From Cellvibrio sp. 79 (lineage in GTDB: Bacteria; Pseudomonadota; Gammaproteobacteria; Pseudomonadales; Cellvibrionaceae), in NCBI GenBank assembly GCA_003056245.1, contig MVDH01000002.1, positions 124,001 through 188,000 of the forward strand: 64,000 bases of DNA. The letters are read 5' to 3'. Below the pieces are notes generated by a model, which saw nothing but the letters and a program-made list of their open reading frames with translations, searched no databases and had not been told where the DNA came from. Within the stretch, counting starts at the first letter, position 1; every line of letters starts with the position of its first letter. The position numbers and the translations under genes are program-made. Positions 29,601 to 36,636 of the stretch are shown piece by piece.

Positions 29601-30127
29601 GCAATTTGCTCTGTCAGGATTTCCCTCCACCACCGGTAGGTGCGGAATTAAAACCGCAGGAAGATCCAAGCCTCACAGTGCGTGAACGTTTTGAACATGC
29701 GCATTTGAAAGAGGGATGTGAGTCCTGCCATCAATATATCGACGGCATTGGTTTCGGTTTGGAAAATTACAATGCGCTCGGTTTGTACGTTACTACCGAG
29801 AAAACTGACAACGGTTTGATTAAAGCGATTAACTCGCTCGGTTATATTGGCAGCTTGAATTCGGCGGAAACTTATTTGTCCGAATCAGAACCGGTAGTGC
29901 CTTATCAGGGTATGGATGAATTAGCGGGTTTAATTGCGGGCAGCTCTAACGCAAAAGCCTGTTACGTGCGGCAATGGTATCGCTACACACGCGGCCAACT
30001 GGAAGAGGTTACCGATAGTTGTACGCTGCAAGTATTTGGTAAAACCTTCAAGGAATCGAGCAATGCCAGCATGTTGGATTTGATGATCCAATTTACTCAA
30101 ACTAAAAACTACATCTTGCGTAAATAA
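23654..30127 (+). CDS. Giant secreted CBM / PQQ sugar dehydrogenase / multiheme / DUF1592 fusion
   Basis: 2157 residues from the ATG at 23654 (GGGAGAAGG just upstream; an upstream in-frame start lacks a signal). Order: signal peptide (to about 36, SAQAQN); N-terminal module FRGTPNNW (36-118) as in starch enzymes; CBM26-like module (125-223); poly-serine linker (230-301); second CBM26-like module (303-398); PKD-like domain (400-481); PQQ sugar dehydrogenase propeller (490-906; GHRNPWRWAF); SO2930-like cytochrome region (915-1205) with heme sites CAGCH 1053 and CAHCH 1132; two Big-2 domains (1216-1388); third CBM26-like module (1390-1488); a repeat-like domain; cytochrome c with CIGCH 1592; and DUF1587/1592/1588/1585-type C-terminus (about 1670-2157) with CESCH 2022. 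Likely an extracellular sugar oxidase with an internal electron path; the substrate may be an alpha-glucan judging by CBM26. A DUF1552 gene follows after 17 bases. Confidence 0.85.
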   Translation: MHRLSTCVSEKWQRFIFCISFILCAFACTQSAQAQNWSNSYFRGTPNNWAATPLTKNTTSGLWETQQAFAGANPRFKISRYTDNWNEAYPAQDYLITGGDGDYKITFNDTTKAVVATKLPLSLPANNICFSNPNNFAAPYIYFWNPLPAGAVTPLPAWPGKSMTKRGTFYCYDFTTSIPAGMQMPTSLDVIFSNNGANQTANLKFTGAACYDNNAWKALSQCGFSVAANSSVASSSSAASVSSVAVSSSLSSSAASSSAVSSSAVASSKSSSLIASSSSSAPASSSQSSLAISSSSSSVALTKTKIYFKNTANWASVNIHYFNVLPALTASTWPGVAMVRNTSLPTFFSYEFATTVNSAGIVFNSNSNPKTVDLNFVAPNNCYDFGTASWKTASACGVPTDLVANAGVDRKANINTRQALSAAASTGNYATASWTSTAWSGALTGKHVVTPLLTAVGNITVTLTLTAADGSTAIDTMVINVVAATQALPERPQLAAPLGFPITGTVSTGKYRFVNAYPNLNEFFFSPVMVTNDGINDLVYVVDKEGAIYVFPNKENVIATEVRKLLDIKSTVLNNNESGMLSMAFDPYFATNGYIYVYYIFGETDNFYPRTDGMVGGKTGDAIIERWTVDNPANPTSAGSKVEVLRIPQIGEDHKGGMMQFHPTEHYLYVGIGEGGYGHSAFAQNPLPSDPYNRRTNNSAQDPTTLRGKFIRIEPLAQAEGGKYYRVPADNPFVGRAGYLPEIWSMGHRNPWRWAFDTDAPYTLWETEIGQDTDLAYEEVNIITKGQNYGWPVCEGTRNRGALGGDAAKNCLTDFVPPREGYGRTSGVSIIGGFVYRGSDLPNLNGSFIFGDYVSKRLWSVANDGQAKKLISEAFPHYISSIGKDLKKNLLISSHGRELGGPSSIFKVVDDDLASAQIPPTLSATGLFADLVNVIPAHGVIEYSVNTSGWFDGGKVRHFVAVPNASKVTFDPTAIWNLPVGSVVVKHLAVATSANANKPFTTSVLFRQETGWQAANYRWNAAGTDANLVTESSVEPDGGLVNVVRKVETGSTCAGCHKDADGKLIPLATDTRQLNGNFNYQGVTKNQLEVFNAINLFTAGINNGSSYEKFATPTDASVDLTARAKSYLHTNCAHCHSGISGGMDMRYSTALEAMKLVNDHNRVVPGIPANSNVYKYQTGAGMRMPYGSVATNADAETLFRNWINELGVDVSQTGIDITATKLSPEVNEVVGLNLESVYSNGTRLSAAGSVTWTSSNPAVMSTQGKTGAAINVTALSTGTVTITASSDGYSDSITLDIIPASNPVTALAIAGTANLRIKTGEMQQLAAVATTGDGLLGMTSQVTWTSSNTAIANVSANGLVTAGATAGTATITATYSAISTTYSVTGLGAGQYVYVKKPAAWTTVNTHIWTVQGTISTDRTGTWPGPALTETAPKYGAGWLRTFIPVAWANTTGNTNIIFSNNKANQTGTLTVNQASPSWYDTALSAIEPVLQVEAGTQIQVGNGTATIASSANLSGKLFVPGTLVDIKANAAGPGMKFVHWEGTGAAYLLDANSATTKMVVGNAVSLTLLAVFDSITDQHQVARSHYQSQGCIGCHGSDGNGTPSLLDLQTRYTQTNLANYIAANMPKGNVGSCTGTCATSIAAMIFAEAFIPPAGVCSADSLDDLVPQDRSFRLLSTLEYNNSVRDLLGLTNNIDVTSGRIPADLPVNGFKTNANAIFTNDYAKGYVLAAEAAAAMVSNIYSLTPGCSTATCFVQNFGKRAYRRPLSTTEVNKLVALQTAQGNVALLTAILSSPSMLYRSEVGELKGTYYELTDYEVAAMLSYTYWATTPDAALMAAADAGQLSTPAQISAKVTQMLQDPKAKIAFERFVTGWLDLDKEIKTTAISASLKADMKTETIELVKRTVFGGGSYNELLNANYSYMTQQLATHYGLTWPGGSGVQRVDYNAANAERRGVLGHAGILAIQSASEKTHPVKRGLFVRRNLLCQDFPPPPVGAELKPQEDPSLTVRERFEHAHLKEGCESCHQYIDGIGFGLENYNALGLYVTTEKTDNGLIKAINSLGYIGSLNSAETYLSESEPVVPYQGMDELAGLIAGSSNAKACYVRQWYRYTRGQLEEVTDSCTLQVFGKTFKESSNASMLDLMIQFTQTKNYILRK

Positions 30128-30144
30128 CTGAGGAGGGCATTAAG

Positions 30145-31473
30145 ATGAATGTATTAAAAAATAAAATGCAGCGTCGCGATTTCCTGCGCAGTATTGCCAA
30201 GTTGGGTTTGACTACCGCATTCACCAGTCAATTTATGTTGTCGGCCAATGTGTTTGCACAAACGGCAGGTGCCAAGCGTTTTATCATGGTGTATTACCCG
30301 AATGGTTGTGTGCGCGACAAATGGCATTCCTACAACGCGGGTGCGTTGGGTAGCAGCAGTTTTGCTACCAGCCCGCTGCAACATTTAAATTCGCACATCA
30401 CTAAAATTGTGCCGATAAAAAATCTCACCTATAACGGCCATGGCGGAAGCTCTGGCCATCCGGAAGCCTGTCGTGCGGTATTTTCCGGTGGGCAAGAATA
30501 TGCGACCACATTTGATGTCGCGATTGGTGAAGCGCTTGGAGGTCGCCTTACCAAAAATATGCACGTGGGTGTTTGGTCGAGCAAAGCCAAGGGCACTGAA
30601 TATATGCCTTTCACCGACAAGAATCGCAACAAAATACAAGTGTCGGATAATCCGCAACAAGTGTATGACGCATTGCTTGCTGACGTTGTAGGTAATGGCA
30701 CCGGCACGCCCGACCCGGATGCGGAGCGGCGCAAAAAAGTATTGGAAACCCTGCATGAAAATCTGGATTTATTGCAAGCCAATACGCTCAATGTAAAACA
30801 ACAAGGAAAATTATTAACCCACGAAGAAGCGCTTAATTATTATCAGAATACGTTGGCGGGTACGTTGGATATTGGCGGCACTGGCTTTGCGCGCCCCACT
30901 ATCGGCATGACCGGTGTTGATGACGACGCAGATGCAATTGCCAAAGCGCAAATGCGCAATATCGCCATGGCATTCCAGGCAAATGTTACGCGCACTGCAA
31001 CCTTCCAATTTATGGGCGCACAAGATGAATCCTTAAGAATAATTTCTCCCGATATCAGACCCTACATGGGCGATTACGGTTCCGGAGTAAAATTAACCTA
31101 CAACGAAACCCGCAGCCACGTCAGTTCACACAATGAGTCATCGCTATTCGATGCGCAAACCCGTTGGTACAACATTATGGTCTCCTACCTAATGGACGAA
31201 CTCGCCGCCCGCCCCGATGTAACTTGCGGCGGAACATTGTTGGATAACACTTTAATTTTAGTAATGTCCGAAGTCGGTGGTGGCAATCATCAACAGGAAA
31301 ACCCTGGAATATATGTTGCGGGTGGCGCGAACAATATGATTCGCTCTGGTAATGCGATTGATGCAAATAATGCGGGGATGTCGAATTTGTATTTGGATAT
31401 TTCCAAAGCGTTTGGTTTGAATTGGGGTAGGTATGGGAATAGTTCGGGAGGGATTGCGGGATTTTTGCGGTAA
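30145..31473 (+). CDS. Tat-exported DUF1552 protein
   Basis: 442 residues with a twin-arginine signal (MQRRDFLRSIAKLGL, then a hydrophobic stretch ending VFAQ). The mature part fits DUF1552 (FIMVYYPNGC, HGGSSGHPEACRAVFSGG, HNESSLFDAQTRWYN, LILVMSEVGGGNHQQ), a family related to alkaline-phosphatase-like proteins. DUF1552 genes commonly sit next to genes for DUF1592/DUF1588 proteins. Here the pair is directly coupled: 17-base gap with GAGGAGGG as ribosome binding site. Tat export implies folding, possibly with a cofactor, in the cytoplasm. Function is unknown; a joint role with the fusion is inference. Confidence 0.85.
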   Translation: MNVLKNKMQRRDFLRSIAKLGLTTAFTSQFMLSANVFAQTAGAKRFIMVYYPNGCVRDKWHSYNAGALGSSSFATSPLQHLNSHITKIVPIKNLTYNGHGGSSGHPEACRAVFSGGQEYATTFDVAIGEALGGRLTKNMHVGVWSSKAKGTEYMPFTDKNRNKIQVSDNPQQVYDALLADVVGNGTGTPDPDAERRKKVLETLHENLDLLQANTLNVKQQGKLLTHEEALNYYQNTLAGTLDIGGTGFARPTIGMTGVDDDADAIAKAQMRNIAMAFQANVTRTATFQFMGAQDESLRIISPDIRPYMGDYGSGVKLTYNETRSHVSSHNESSLFDAQTRWYNIMVSYLMDELAARPDVTCGGTLLDNTLILVMSEVGGGNHQQENPGIYVAGGANNMIRSGNAIDANNAGMSNLYLDISKAFGLNWGRYGNSSGGIAGFLR

Positions 31474-31482
31474 TTTCAATAT

Positions 31483-31509
31483 ACCACTCGGCTTTAATAA
31501 CCAAGTGGT
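31483..31509. terminator. Weak hairpin between DUF1552 and LRR genes
   Basis: ACCACT (31483-31488) pairs with AGTGGT (31504-31509) over a 15-base loop, with AT-rich DNA after it. It lies between two convergent genes and may terminate either, but the stem is short. Confidence 0.3.
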
Positions 31510-31547
31510 TTCATTAAAATTTTAACGCTATAGGAGAGATGCAGATA

Positions 31548-32282
31548 TTATGCCTTGTCAATCATCTCGTGAAAATCATTAGTAAGCTTTTCAAATTTTT
31601 TCTTATCACAGTCACTGCATAAAAAAGGCATTTTTCGACCAGTAAGCATATATTTTTTTTGACCGCATTTTCCACATGTACTGCTTGCTTGTTTCGCCGC
31701 AACGATAGGTGTTTGTAATTGGATATTTAGCTTTTTTGCTAAATAAGCATATTGCTTTTTTTCAAATTGATTGGAGATAGTCAGTTTTTTTAAATTTTTA
31801 CATTCAGCTAATATTGAAATATCATCATTTTCCAGTTTTGTATTAAAAATGTATAAAGTGTTCAAGTTAGGTAATTTTGCTAGTTCTTCAATAGTTACTA
31901 AATGCAGTGGTTTTCCTAGTGTGCTGCTGCCACCCAATGTAAGTTGTTCGATATTTGTTAATTTGCTTATCCCGCAAATACTTGGTGCTTTTGGGAAATC
32001 ACTTATATTGAGATGTGTTAATTGATACATCTCAAATATTGGACTCAGATCTGAAATTTTTGTCGCCCATTCGAGAGTAAGTTGTTGGGTTGACTTAAGA
32101 TGCTGTATCCCTTCCAGTGTTTCCAGTTTTATATTGTACAGCCGAGTGTTGATTGCCCTGCATTTTTCAATGACTATTGGCCAGGTTTTTTTGGTGATAT
32201 TTCTTAAATCAATCGTTTCAGGATTGGCTAGGTGTTCAGGAGAGAAATCTCTATCTAGAAGAACAATCATGCTTTTGCTCAT
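31548..32282 (-). CDS. Leucine-rich-repeat-like protein with C-terminal zinc ribbon
   Basis: 244 residues. The first 170 contain repeated leucine-rich units (LKSTQQLTLEW, YQLTHLNISDF, LTNIEQLTLGG, LPNLNTLYIFNTKL, CKNLKKLTISNQF), a solenoid likely to bind protein. The C-terminal 50 carry two CxxC pairs (CGKCG and CSDC), a probable zinc ribbon. No signal peptide, so cytoplasmic. The gene is clearly more AT-rich than the flanking housekeeping genes, suggesting a later arrival. No function is assigned. I know of no close named family. Confidence 0.6.
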   Translation of the reverse strand: MSKSMIVLLDRDFSPEHLANPETIDLRNITKKTWPIVIEKCRAINTRLYNIKLETLEGIQHLKSTQQLTLEWATKISDLSPIFEMYQLTHLNISDFPKAPSICGISKLTNIEQLTLGGSSTLGKPLHLVTIEELAKLPNLNTLYIFNTKLENDDISILAECKNLKKLTISNQFEKKQYAYLAKKLNIQLQTPIVAAKQASSTCGKCGQKKYMLTGRKMPFLCSDCDKKKFEKLTNDFHEMIDKA

Positions 32283-32481
32283 ATAAGGATGTATGGTTTA
32301 TTTTCAATGGGTAGGTTAATAAGGGCAGTCGTTATCCATTCAAGCAACATAGGATTTCAAATTCTTGATTCGTGTTCTTGTGTTGATTATTTTACAGAGC
32401 GTAACTCCATACTTCACATGATTGCCTTTGGAAAATGGTGCCTCATATGTTGAATCGCTGAGTATGAGTGATGAAAATACT

Positions 32482-32778
32482 TTACACCTGATCATCCCAC
32501 TCCTTTGTATACCCATTGTTTCGCAAGTGGGCACGTATGCTTTCAAATACATACTCATTCCATGCTTCCAGGTCAGTTTGGCCTTCTACAACTGCGGATG
32601 ATTTTTTATCTTCCACGATTGCGTCTACCATTTCCCAAAAAAATTTAGATAATGCGCTTGCTTCCTGAGATGAGGAGACATGGCCAGAGTTGATTATCTG
32701 TTCGATTAAAGGTTTATTAAGTTTTTTTGCATAGTGAAGAAGTATTTCTTTCTCTTTTTCGTGGCTAAATTGAATCAT
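32482..32778 (-). CDS. Small hypothetical protein
   Basis: 98 residues from the ATG at 32778 (MIQFSHEKEKEILL); an upstream ATG at 32814 would overlap the neighbour further. It is rich in Lys and Glu with helix-forming stretches and no signal or membrane segment. I do not recognise the family. It is close behind the lipoprotein gene on the same strand and AT-rich like it, suggesting they move or are expressed together. Confidence 0.45.
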   Translation of the reverse strand: MIQFSHEKEKEILLHYAKKLNKPLIEQIINSGHVSSSQEASALSKFFWEMVDAIVEDKKSSAVVEGQTDLEAWNEYVFESIRAHLRNNGYTKEWDDQV

Positions 32779-32797
32779 AATATTCTTTATGAAAGCG

Positions 32798-33322
32798 CTA
32801 CTGTGCAGGCACATAAATGAGGCCAGTTAATGAAAACTCACCGGTTTCCCTATCGACTGCTTCAAATGCTGCTCCAGGTTCCATGCCGCTATCTGCACCG
32901 TAGATTGGCAGTAAACCAAGAAGACCAGGAATAACAATAGGTACATATGCTACTGCTTTTCTTGGTTGGTTGGAGTTCCAAATGGTGACGAAGTAGATAT
33001 CTTCCCGTGTTAATTCAAACGCTGCTTCTGTATTCCATATCTCAGATTCATCCTTTTTTGGTGATAATTTTAATGAGTGTTTACCAATAGGGAGCTCGAC
33101 GCGTGTGTAGGAAGCATGGGGGAGTTGGGCGATAAGCTTGCCATCAATAAATAATTCGGGGCTATCTGATTTTCTGATTCGATCTAACTCGGATCTGAAG
33201 ATGTAAATTGCCGCATTACCTTTAGCTGGATTAATAATCGAAACTGGCTGCGATGGTTTAACCGGAAGCGTGGTACATCCTGAAATAATACAAAGTAGCA
33301 ATGCTATGCATACTGTTTTCAT
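32798..33322 (-). CDS. DUF2846-like lipoprotein
   Basis: 174 residues with a lipobox (LCIISGC, Cys at about 16), so probably an outer-membrane lipoprotein. AAIYIFRSE, PELFIDGKLIAQLP and VELPIGKHSLKLS match the DUF2846 beta-sandwich pattern. Residues 120-150 contain a hydrophobic loop (PIVIPGLLGLLPIYG). The function of the family is unknown. AT-rich and flanked by genes with no clear role. Confidence 0.65.
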   Translation of the reverse strand: MKTVCIALLLCIISGCTTLPVKPSQPVSIINPAKGNAAIYIFRSELDRIRKSDSPELFIDGKLIAQLPHASYTRVELPIGKHSLKLSPKKDESEIWNTEAAFELTREDIYFVTIWNSNQPRKAVAYVPIVIPGLLGLLPIYGADSGMEPGAAFEAVDRETGEFSLTGLIYVPAQ

Positions 33323-33396
33323 ATTTGAATCGTCCTGTGAAAACGGAAGTGTAGAGCCAAATATTGCTCAGCTAAATGCTCGGAATCCTGAAAAAA

Positions 33397-34074
33397 TTAG
33401 TAAGGTTTTTCGTTTTCTGGATTTTCCAAAGTTAAGCTAAATATTCTGAAGTTAAATATGGTCAATAAAATTGCAAAAAAGGATTTTGCAGTGTGATACA
33501 GCACAATCGAAACAGGGTTCCAAAGCTCCATACTGGAAAATAGTTTCTTTGTTATTAGGAATGGAATGTTTGTTAGCAACCATATAATGATAAATCCAGA
33601 AAATATTACTCCTTTGTACTCTTTGGTTGCATTCCAGCTCAATTTAAATGCTTCGATTGGAGCCTTCTTATAAAGAACGCAATAAAACTCCGCAAATGAG
33701 AATCGCACCATGATAATAATGGCAGGAACTATGAGAAGCAGAAGTCCAGTGATGAATGCAATTGTTGAAAGTAGGTAAAGTCCCAAAAGGGGAAACAAAA
33801 GCTTTAAGGCAAGCTGATAGTATTGCTTTGTTGATATCACTTCACTCTTTACGACTGAGGAAATATAAAGAATGAGCGCACATTGATATAATGGAAATAC
33901 CAATAGGGAGGGAATCATTGCCAGATATTCAATGCGCTTAATCTCTGGAACATAGTGGATGGTTAATGCATAGAAGATGTTAACAGGTATTAGTAGTGAC
34001 CCAATTAAAACTATCAGGGGCACCAGATTTTTTTTGAAAAAATACCAGGCATCTGCGATGAAATTTAATGTCAT
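33397..34074 (-). CDS. Multi-pass membrane protein (YciC/UPF0259-like)
   Basis: 225 residues with five to six membrane segments (about 17-38, 53-75, 93-125, 151-170 and 185-210). The N-terminal ADAWYFFKKNLVPL and the central APIEAFKLSWNATKEYKG resemble the YciC/UPF0259 and related inner-membrane families. Function is unknown. It lies about 100 bases after the stop of the downstream DUF58 gene on the same strand, and is AT-rich, so it is likely a separate unit from the MoxR operon. Confidence 0.5.
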   Translation of the reverse strand: MTLNFIADAWYFFKKNLVPLIVLIGSLLIPVNIFYALTIHYVPEIKRIEYLAMIPSLLVFPLYQCALILYISSVVKSEVISTKQYYQLALKLLFPLLGLYLLSTIAFITGLLLLIVPAIIIMVRFSFAEFYCVLYKKAPIEAFKLSWNATKEYKGVIFSGFIIIWLLTNIPFLITKKLFSSMELWNPVSIVLYHTAKSFFAILLTIFNFRIFSLTLENPENEKPY

Positions 34075-34177
34075 AAGTGGTGATAGTTTTTAGTAGTAGG
34101 TTGGATTTTTACTATAATAAATTGATGTAATCCCAATAGGCACTGGTTTTACCTGCATTACTATTGCCCGCTCTGAA

Positions 34178-35521
34178 TTACAAAACCCCCGCACTTTTTA
34201 TTTCCAGATACGCATTAGCCACCCTTACAGCTAATTGATTCGCTGTGCAATCCACTGCATAAACTCCTGCGGCAGTCAGTTTTTTATGCGATTCGCTACG
34301 CTCGTGCATGAAACGGCGAACACCTGCGTAATTGAGTGCATCATCAAAAGTGCTTACGGGCAATTCGTTGAGATCATCCAGTACCTGTTCACGGATATTG
34401 GCGATCATCACCAGATGACGTTTCTTTAATAGTTTGGCGGCGAGCAACAATTCGCTATTGTCTTCATCGCGAGAGTTGGTGACTAAAATAATGAGCGAGC
34501 GTTTAGGTTGTAGCACTGATAATTTTTCGGCAGCAGTAATGTAATCGGCTGTGGATTGGCTCGCTTGTAAATCGTAAATGCCGTTGAGCAAAACCTTTAC
34601 GCGTTCGGTGCCTTTTTGCGGGGGAATCCAGCGATGTTTGCTACCTTCGTTGCCGAAGCTCATCAGGCTTACGTTATCGCCTTGACGTAAGGCGATGTAG
34701 CTTATCAATAACATTGCATTTAGCGCGTGATCAAAATGGCTGAGTTCGTCATCTTTCGCGCGCATGCGGCGGCCACTATCAACCATTAATACAATTTGCT
34801 GGTCGCGTTCATCCTGGTAATCGCGCGCGATTAATTTCTGGCGGCGCGATGTGGCTTTCCAGTCGAGTTGACGCAAGCTATCGCCCTGGCGAAATTCGCG
34901 CAACTGATGAAACTCCATGCCTTCTCCACGCCGTTGTTTTTTTCGGATACCCATTTGGCTGGTGTGGTTTTCAGTGGCGAGAATTGCATAGTTGGCGATG
35001 GCTACGAAGTCCGGATACACCCTGGATTCCGAAGTGGTGCCAGTCCAATAACGAATATTCCACAAGCCCAATGGGCTGCTGAATTCGATATGGCTTTTGT
35101 TGATGAGTAGTGAGCCGCGTTCCAGTGGTCGCAATGAGTATTCGCTTTTGCTGATTTGATTGGGCTTTAATTCCAGTGTGAGTGGTAAATGTTGATAATC
35201 ACTGCTGGCGGGCACGCCGTCAAAAACGCGAACTTGTGTGGCGTGAGCAAAGTGATGGCGAATTTGTAATTTAACCGGTGTCCATTTATCTACCGCAAGA
35301 TTACCAGGCAAGTCGCGCGTAATTTCAACGGGAGGTAAACGGCGCGAGAGCAAAAAATCCAGCAATACAATTATCAATGCTCCAGCAAAAAGAGCTTCCA
35401 GTAAAAACTCCGGAATGCTGGCCTTAAAATAATGGGCGCTGAATTTATTGATCAATATGGCAATGCCGAGCAATGCAAAAAATGTTGCACAGCGCGTGGC
35501 CGGTATCCATTGTCTACGCAT
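34178..35521 (-). CDS. DUF58 domain protein of the MoxR operon
   Basis: 447 residues from the ATG at 35521 (an in-frame TTG at 35533 is also possible). Two membrane helices near residues 17-60 precede a beta-rich region and the DUF58 core (GEGMEFHQLREFRQGDSLRQLDWKATSRRQKLIARDY), then a degenerate von Willebrand A domain (IVLMVDSGRRM). DUF58 proteins accompany MoxR ATPases and probably act as clients or adaptors for complex assembly or cell-envelope stress. The last gene of the MoxR operon, 92 bases after moxR. Confidence 0.85.
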   Translation of the reverse strand: MRRQWIPATRCATFFALLGIAILINKFSAHYFKASIPEFLLEALFAGALIIVLLDFLLSRRLPPVEITRDLPGNLAVDKWTPVKLQIRHHFAHATQVRVFDGVPASSDYQHLPLTLELKPNQISKSEYSLRPLERGSLLINKSHIEFSSPLGLWNIRYWTGTTSESRVYPDFVAIANYAILATENHTSQMGIRKKQRRGEGMEFHQLREFRQGDSLRQLDWKATSRRQKLIARDYQDERDQQIVLMVDSGRRMRAKDDELSHFDHALNAMLLISYIALRQGDNVSLMSFGNEGSKHRWIPPQKGTERVKVLLNGIYDLQASQSTADYITAAEKLSVLQPKRSLIILVTNSRDEDNSELLLAAKLLKKRHLVMIANIREQVLDDLNELPVSTFDDALNYAGVRRFMHERSESHKKLTAAGVYAVDCTANQLAVRVANAYLEIKSAGVL

Positions 35522-35613
35522 ACTTTTTTTCAAGTGCAGTTATTCCATCTATAAGTGCAGGTGCGCTTTATTTCAAATAGGTTGTCAGGTCAGTGGCTAT
35601 CAAGCGTGAACCA

Positions 35614-36636
35614 TTAATGACGCGGTGCTTCGACTTGCAACAAAATGTTATTCAAAATGCGTTCGGCCGCTACACCTTCAATCGCCAATTCCGGTGATAA
35701 CAAAATACGGTGGCGCAATGCCGGTATAAACATTTTTTTCACATCGTCCGGCGTAACAAATGCATTGTTATTGATTAATGCGTAAGCACGCGCTGCGGCC
35801 AATAATGCGATAGAGGCGCGTGGTCCTGCGCCGCGCGAAATGCCTGACCAGCTGCGCGTAGCACGCACCAGTTTTACGACATATTGGAGGATTTGTTCAT
35901 CGACAGTAATTTGCTCGGCAATTTTTTGCAGGCTCAGCACATGGGCTGGTTTTAATAAGGTACGGATATGCTCCAGACCAAAACCACCTTGCGCTTGCGA
36001 ACTCACCTGACGCAACATAATTTGTTCATCGCTTTCATTCGGGTAATCAATGATTACTTTCAGCATAAAACGATCGAGTTCTGCTTCCGGCAATGGATAA
36101 GTGCCTTCCTGTTCAATCGGGTTTTGTGTTGCCAGCACCATAAAGGGTTCGCCGGTTTTAAACGATTCACCTTCAATAGTGATTTGCCCTTCCTGCATTA
36201 CTTCGAGTAACGCTGCCTGGGTTTTGGCTGGCGCACGGTTAATTTCATCCGCGAGTAATAAATTGGTGAAAGCGGGGCCGCGGCGAATCTCAAATTCCTG
36301 TTTGGCCATATTGAACATGGCGTGACCGGTAACATCGCTGGGCATCAAGTCGGGCGTGAATTGCACGCGCGAAAATTGGCCGCCAAAACATTTAGCGAGG
36401 CTGCGCACTAATAAAGTTTTACCGAGACCGGGCACACCTTCAATCAACACATGGCCGCGCGCAATTAATGCAATCAACACTTGTTCAATAATTGCATCCT
36501 GGCCAATGAGGACTTTTTTAATTTCATTGAGCAGGTTATTGGCAACGGTGCTGGCTTGTTGCAAACGGTTTTGCAAACTCTCTTCCTGGCCTTTGCCAGA
36601 GTCTGTTGCATTCTGGTTGTCTACTGAATCATTCAT
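35614..36636 (-). CDS. MoxR-family AAA+ ATPase
   Basis: 340 residues. It is a MoxR-type ATPase thought to act as a chaperone in maturing protein complexes, with DUF58 and VWA partners. Walker A is GVPGLGKT (about 66-73) and Walker B is LLLADEINRAP. Sensor 1 (ATQNPIEQEGTYPLPEAELDRF) and the lid domain are intact. It overlaps the DUF4350 gene start-to-stop by four bases, indicating translational coupling. The operon order is RDD, SpoIIM, DUF4129, DUF4350, MoxR, DUF58. Confidence 0.93.
   Translation of the reverse strand: MNDSVDNQNATDSGKGQEESLQNRLQQASTVANNLLNEIKKVLIGQDAIIEQVLIALIARGHVLIEGVPGLGKTLLVRSLAKCFGGQFSRVQFTPDLMPSDVTGHAMFNMAKQEFEIRRGPAFTNLLLADEINRAPAKTQAALLEVMQEGQITIEGESFKTGEPFMVLATQNPIEQEGTYPLPEAELDRFMLKVIIDYPNESDEQIMLRQVSSQAQGGFGLEHIRTLLKPAHVLSLQKIAEQITVDEQILQYVVKLVRATRSWSGISRGAGPRASIALLAAARAYALINNNAFVTPDDVKKMFIPALRHRILLSPELAIEGVAAERILNNILLQVEAPRH

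Noticed and set aside
32340-32558. 72-residue minus-strand reading frame
   Set aside because: It overlaps the 98-residue gene in another frame and has no features of its own.
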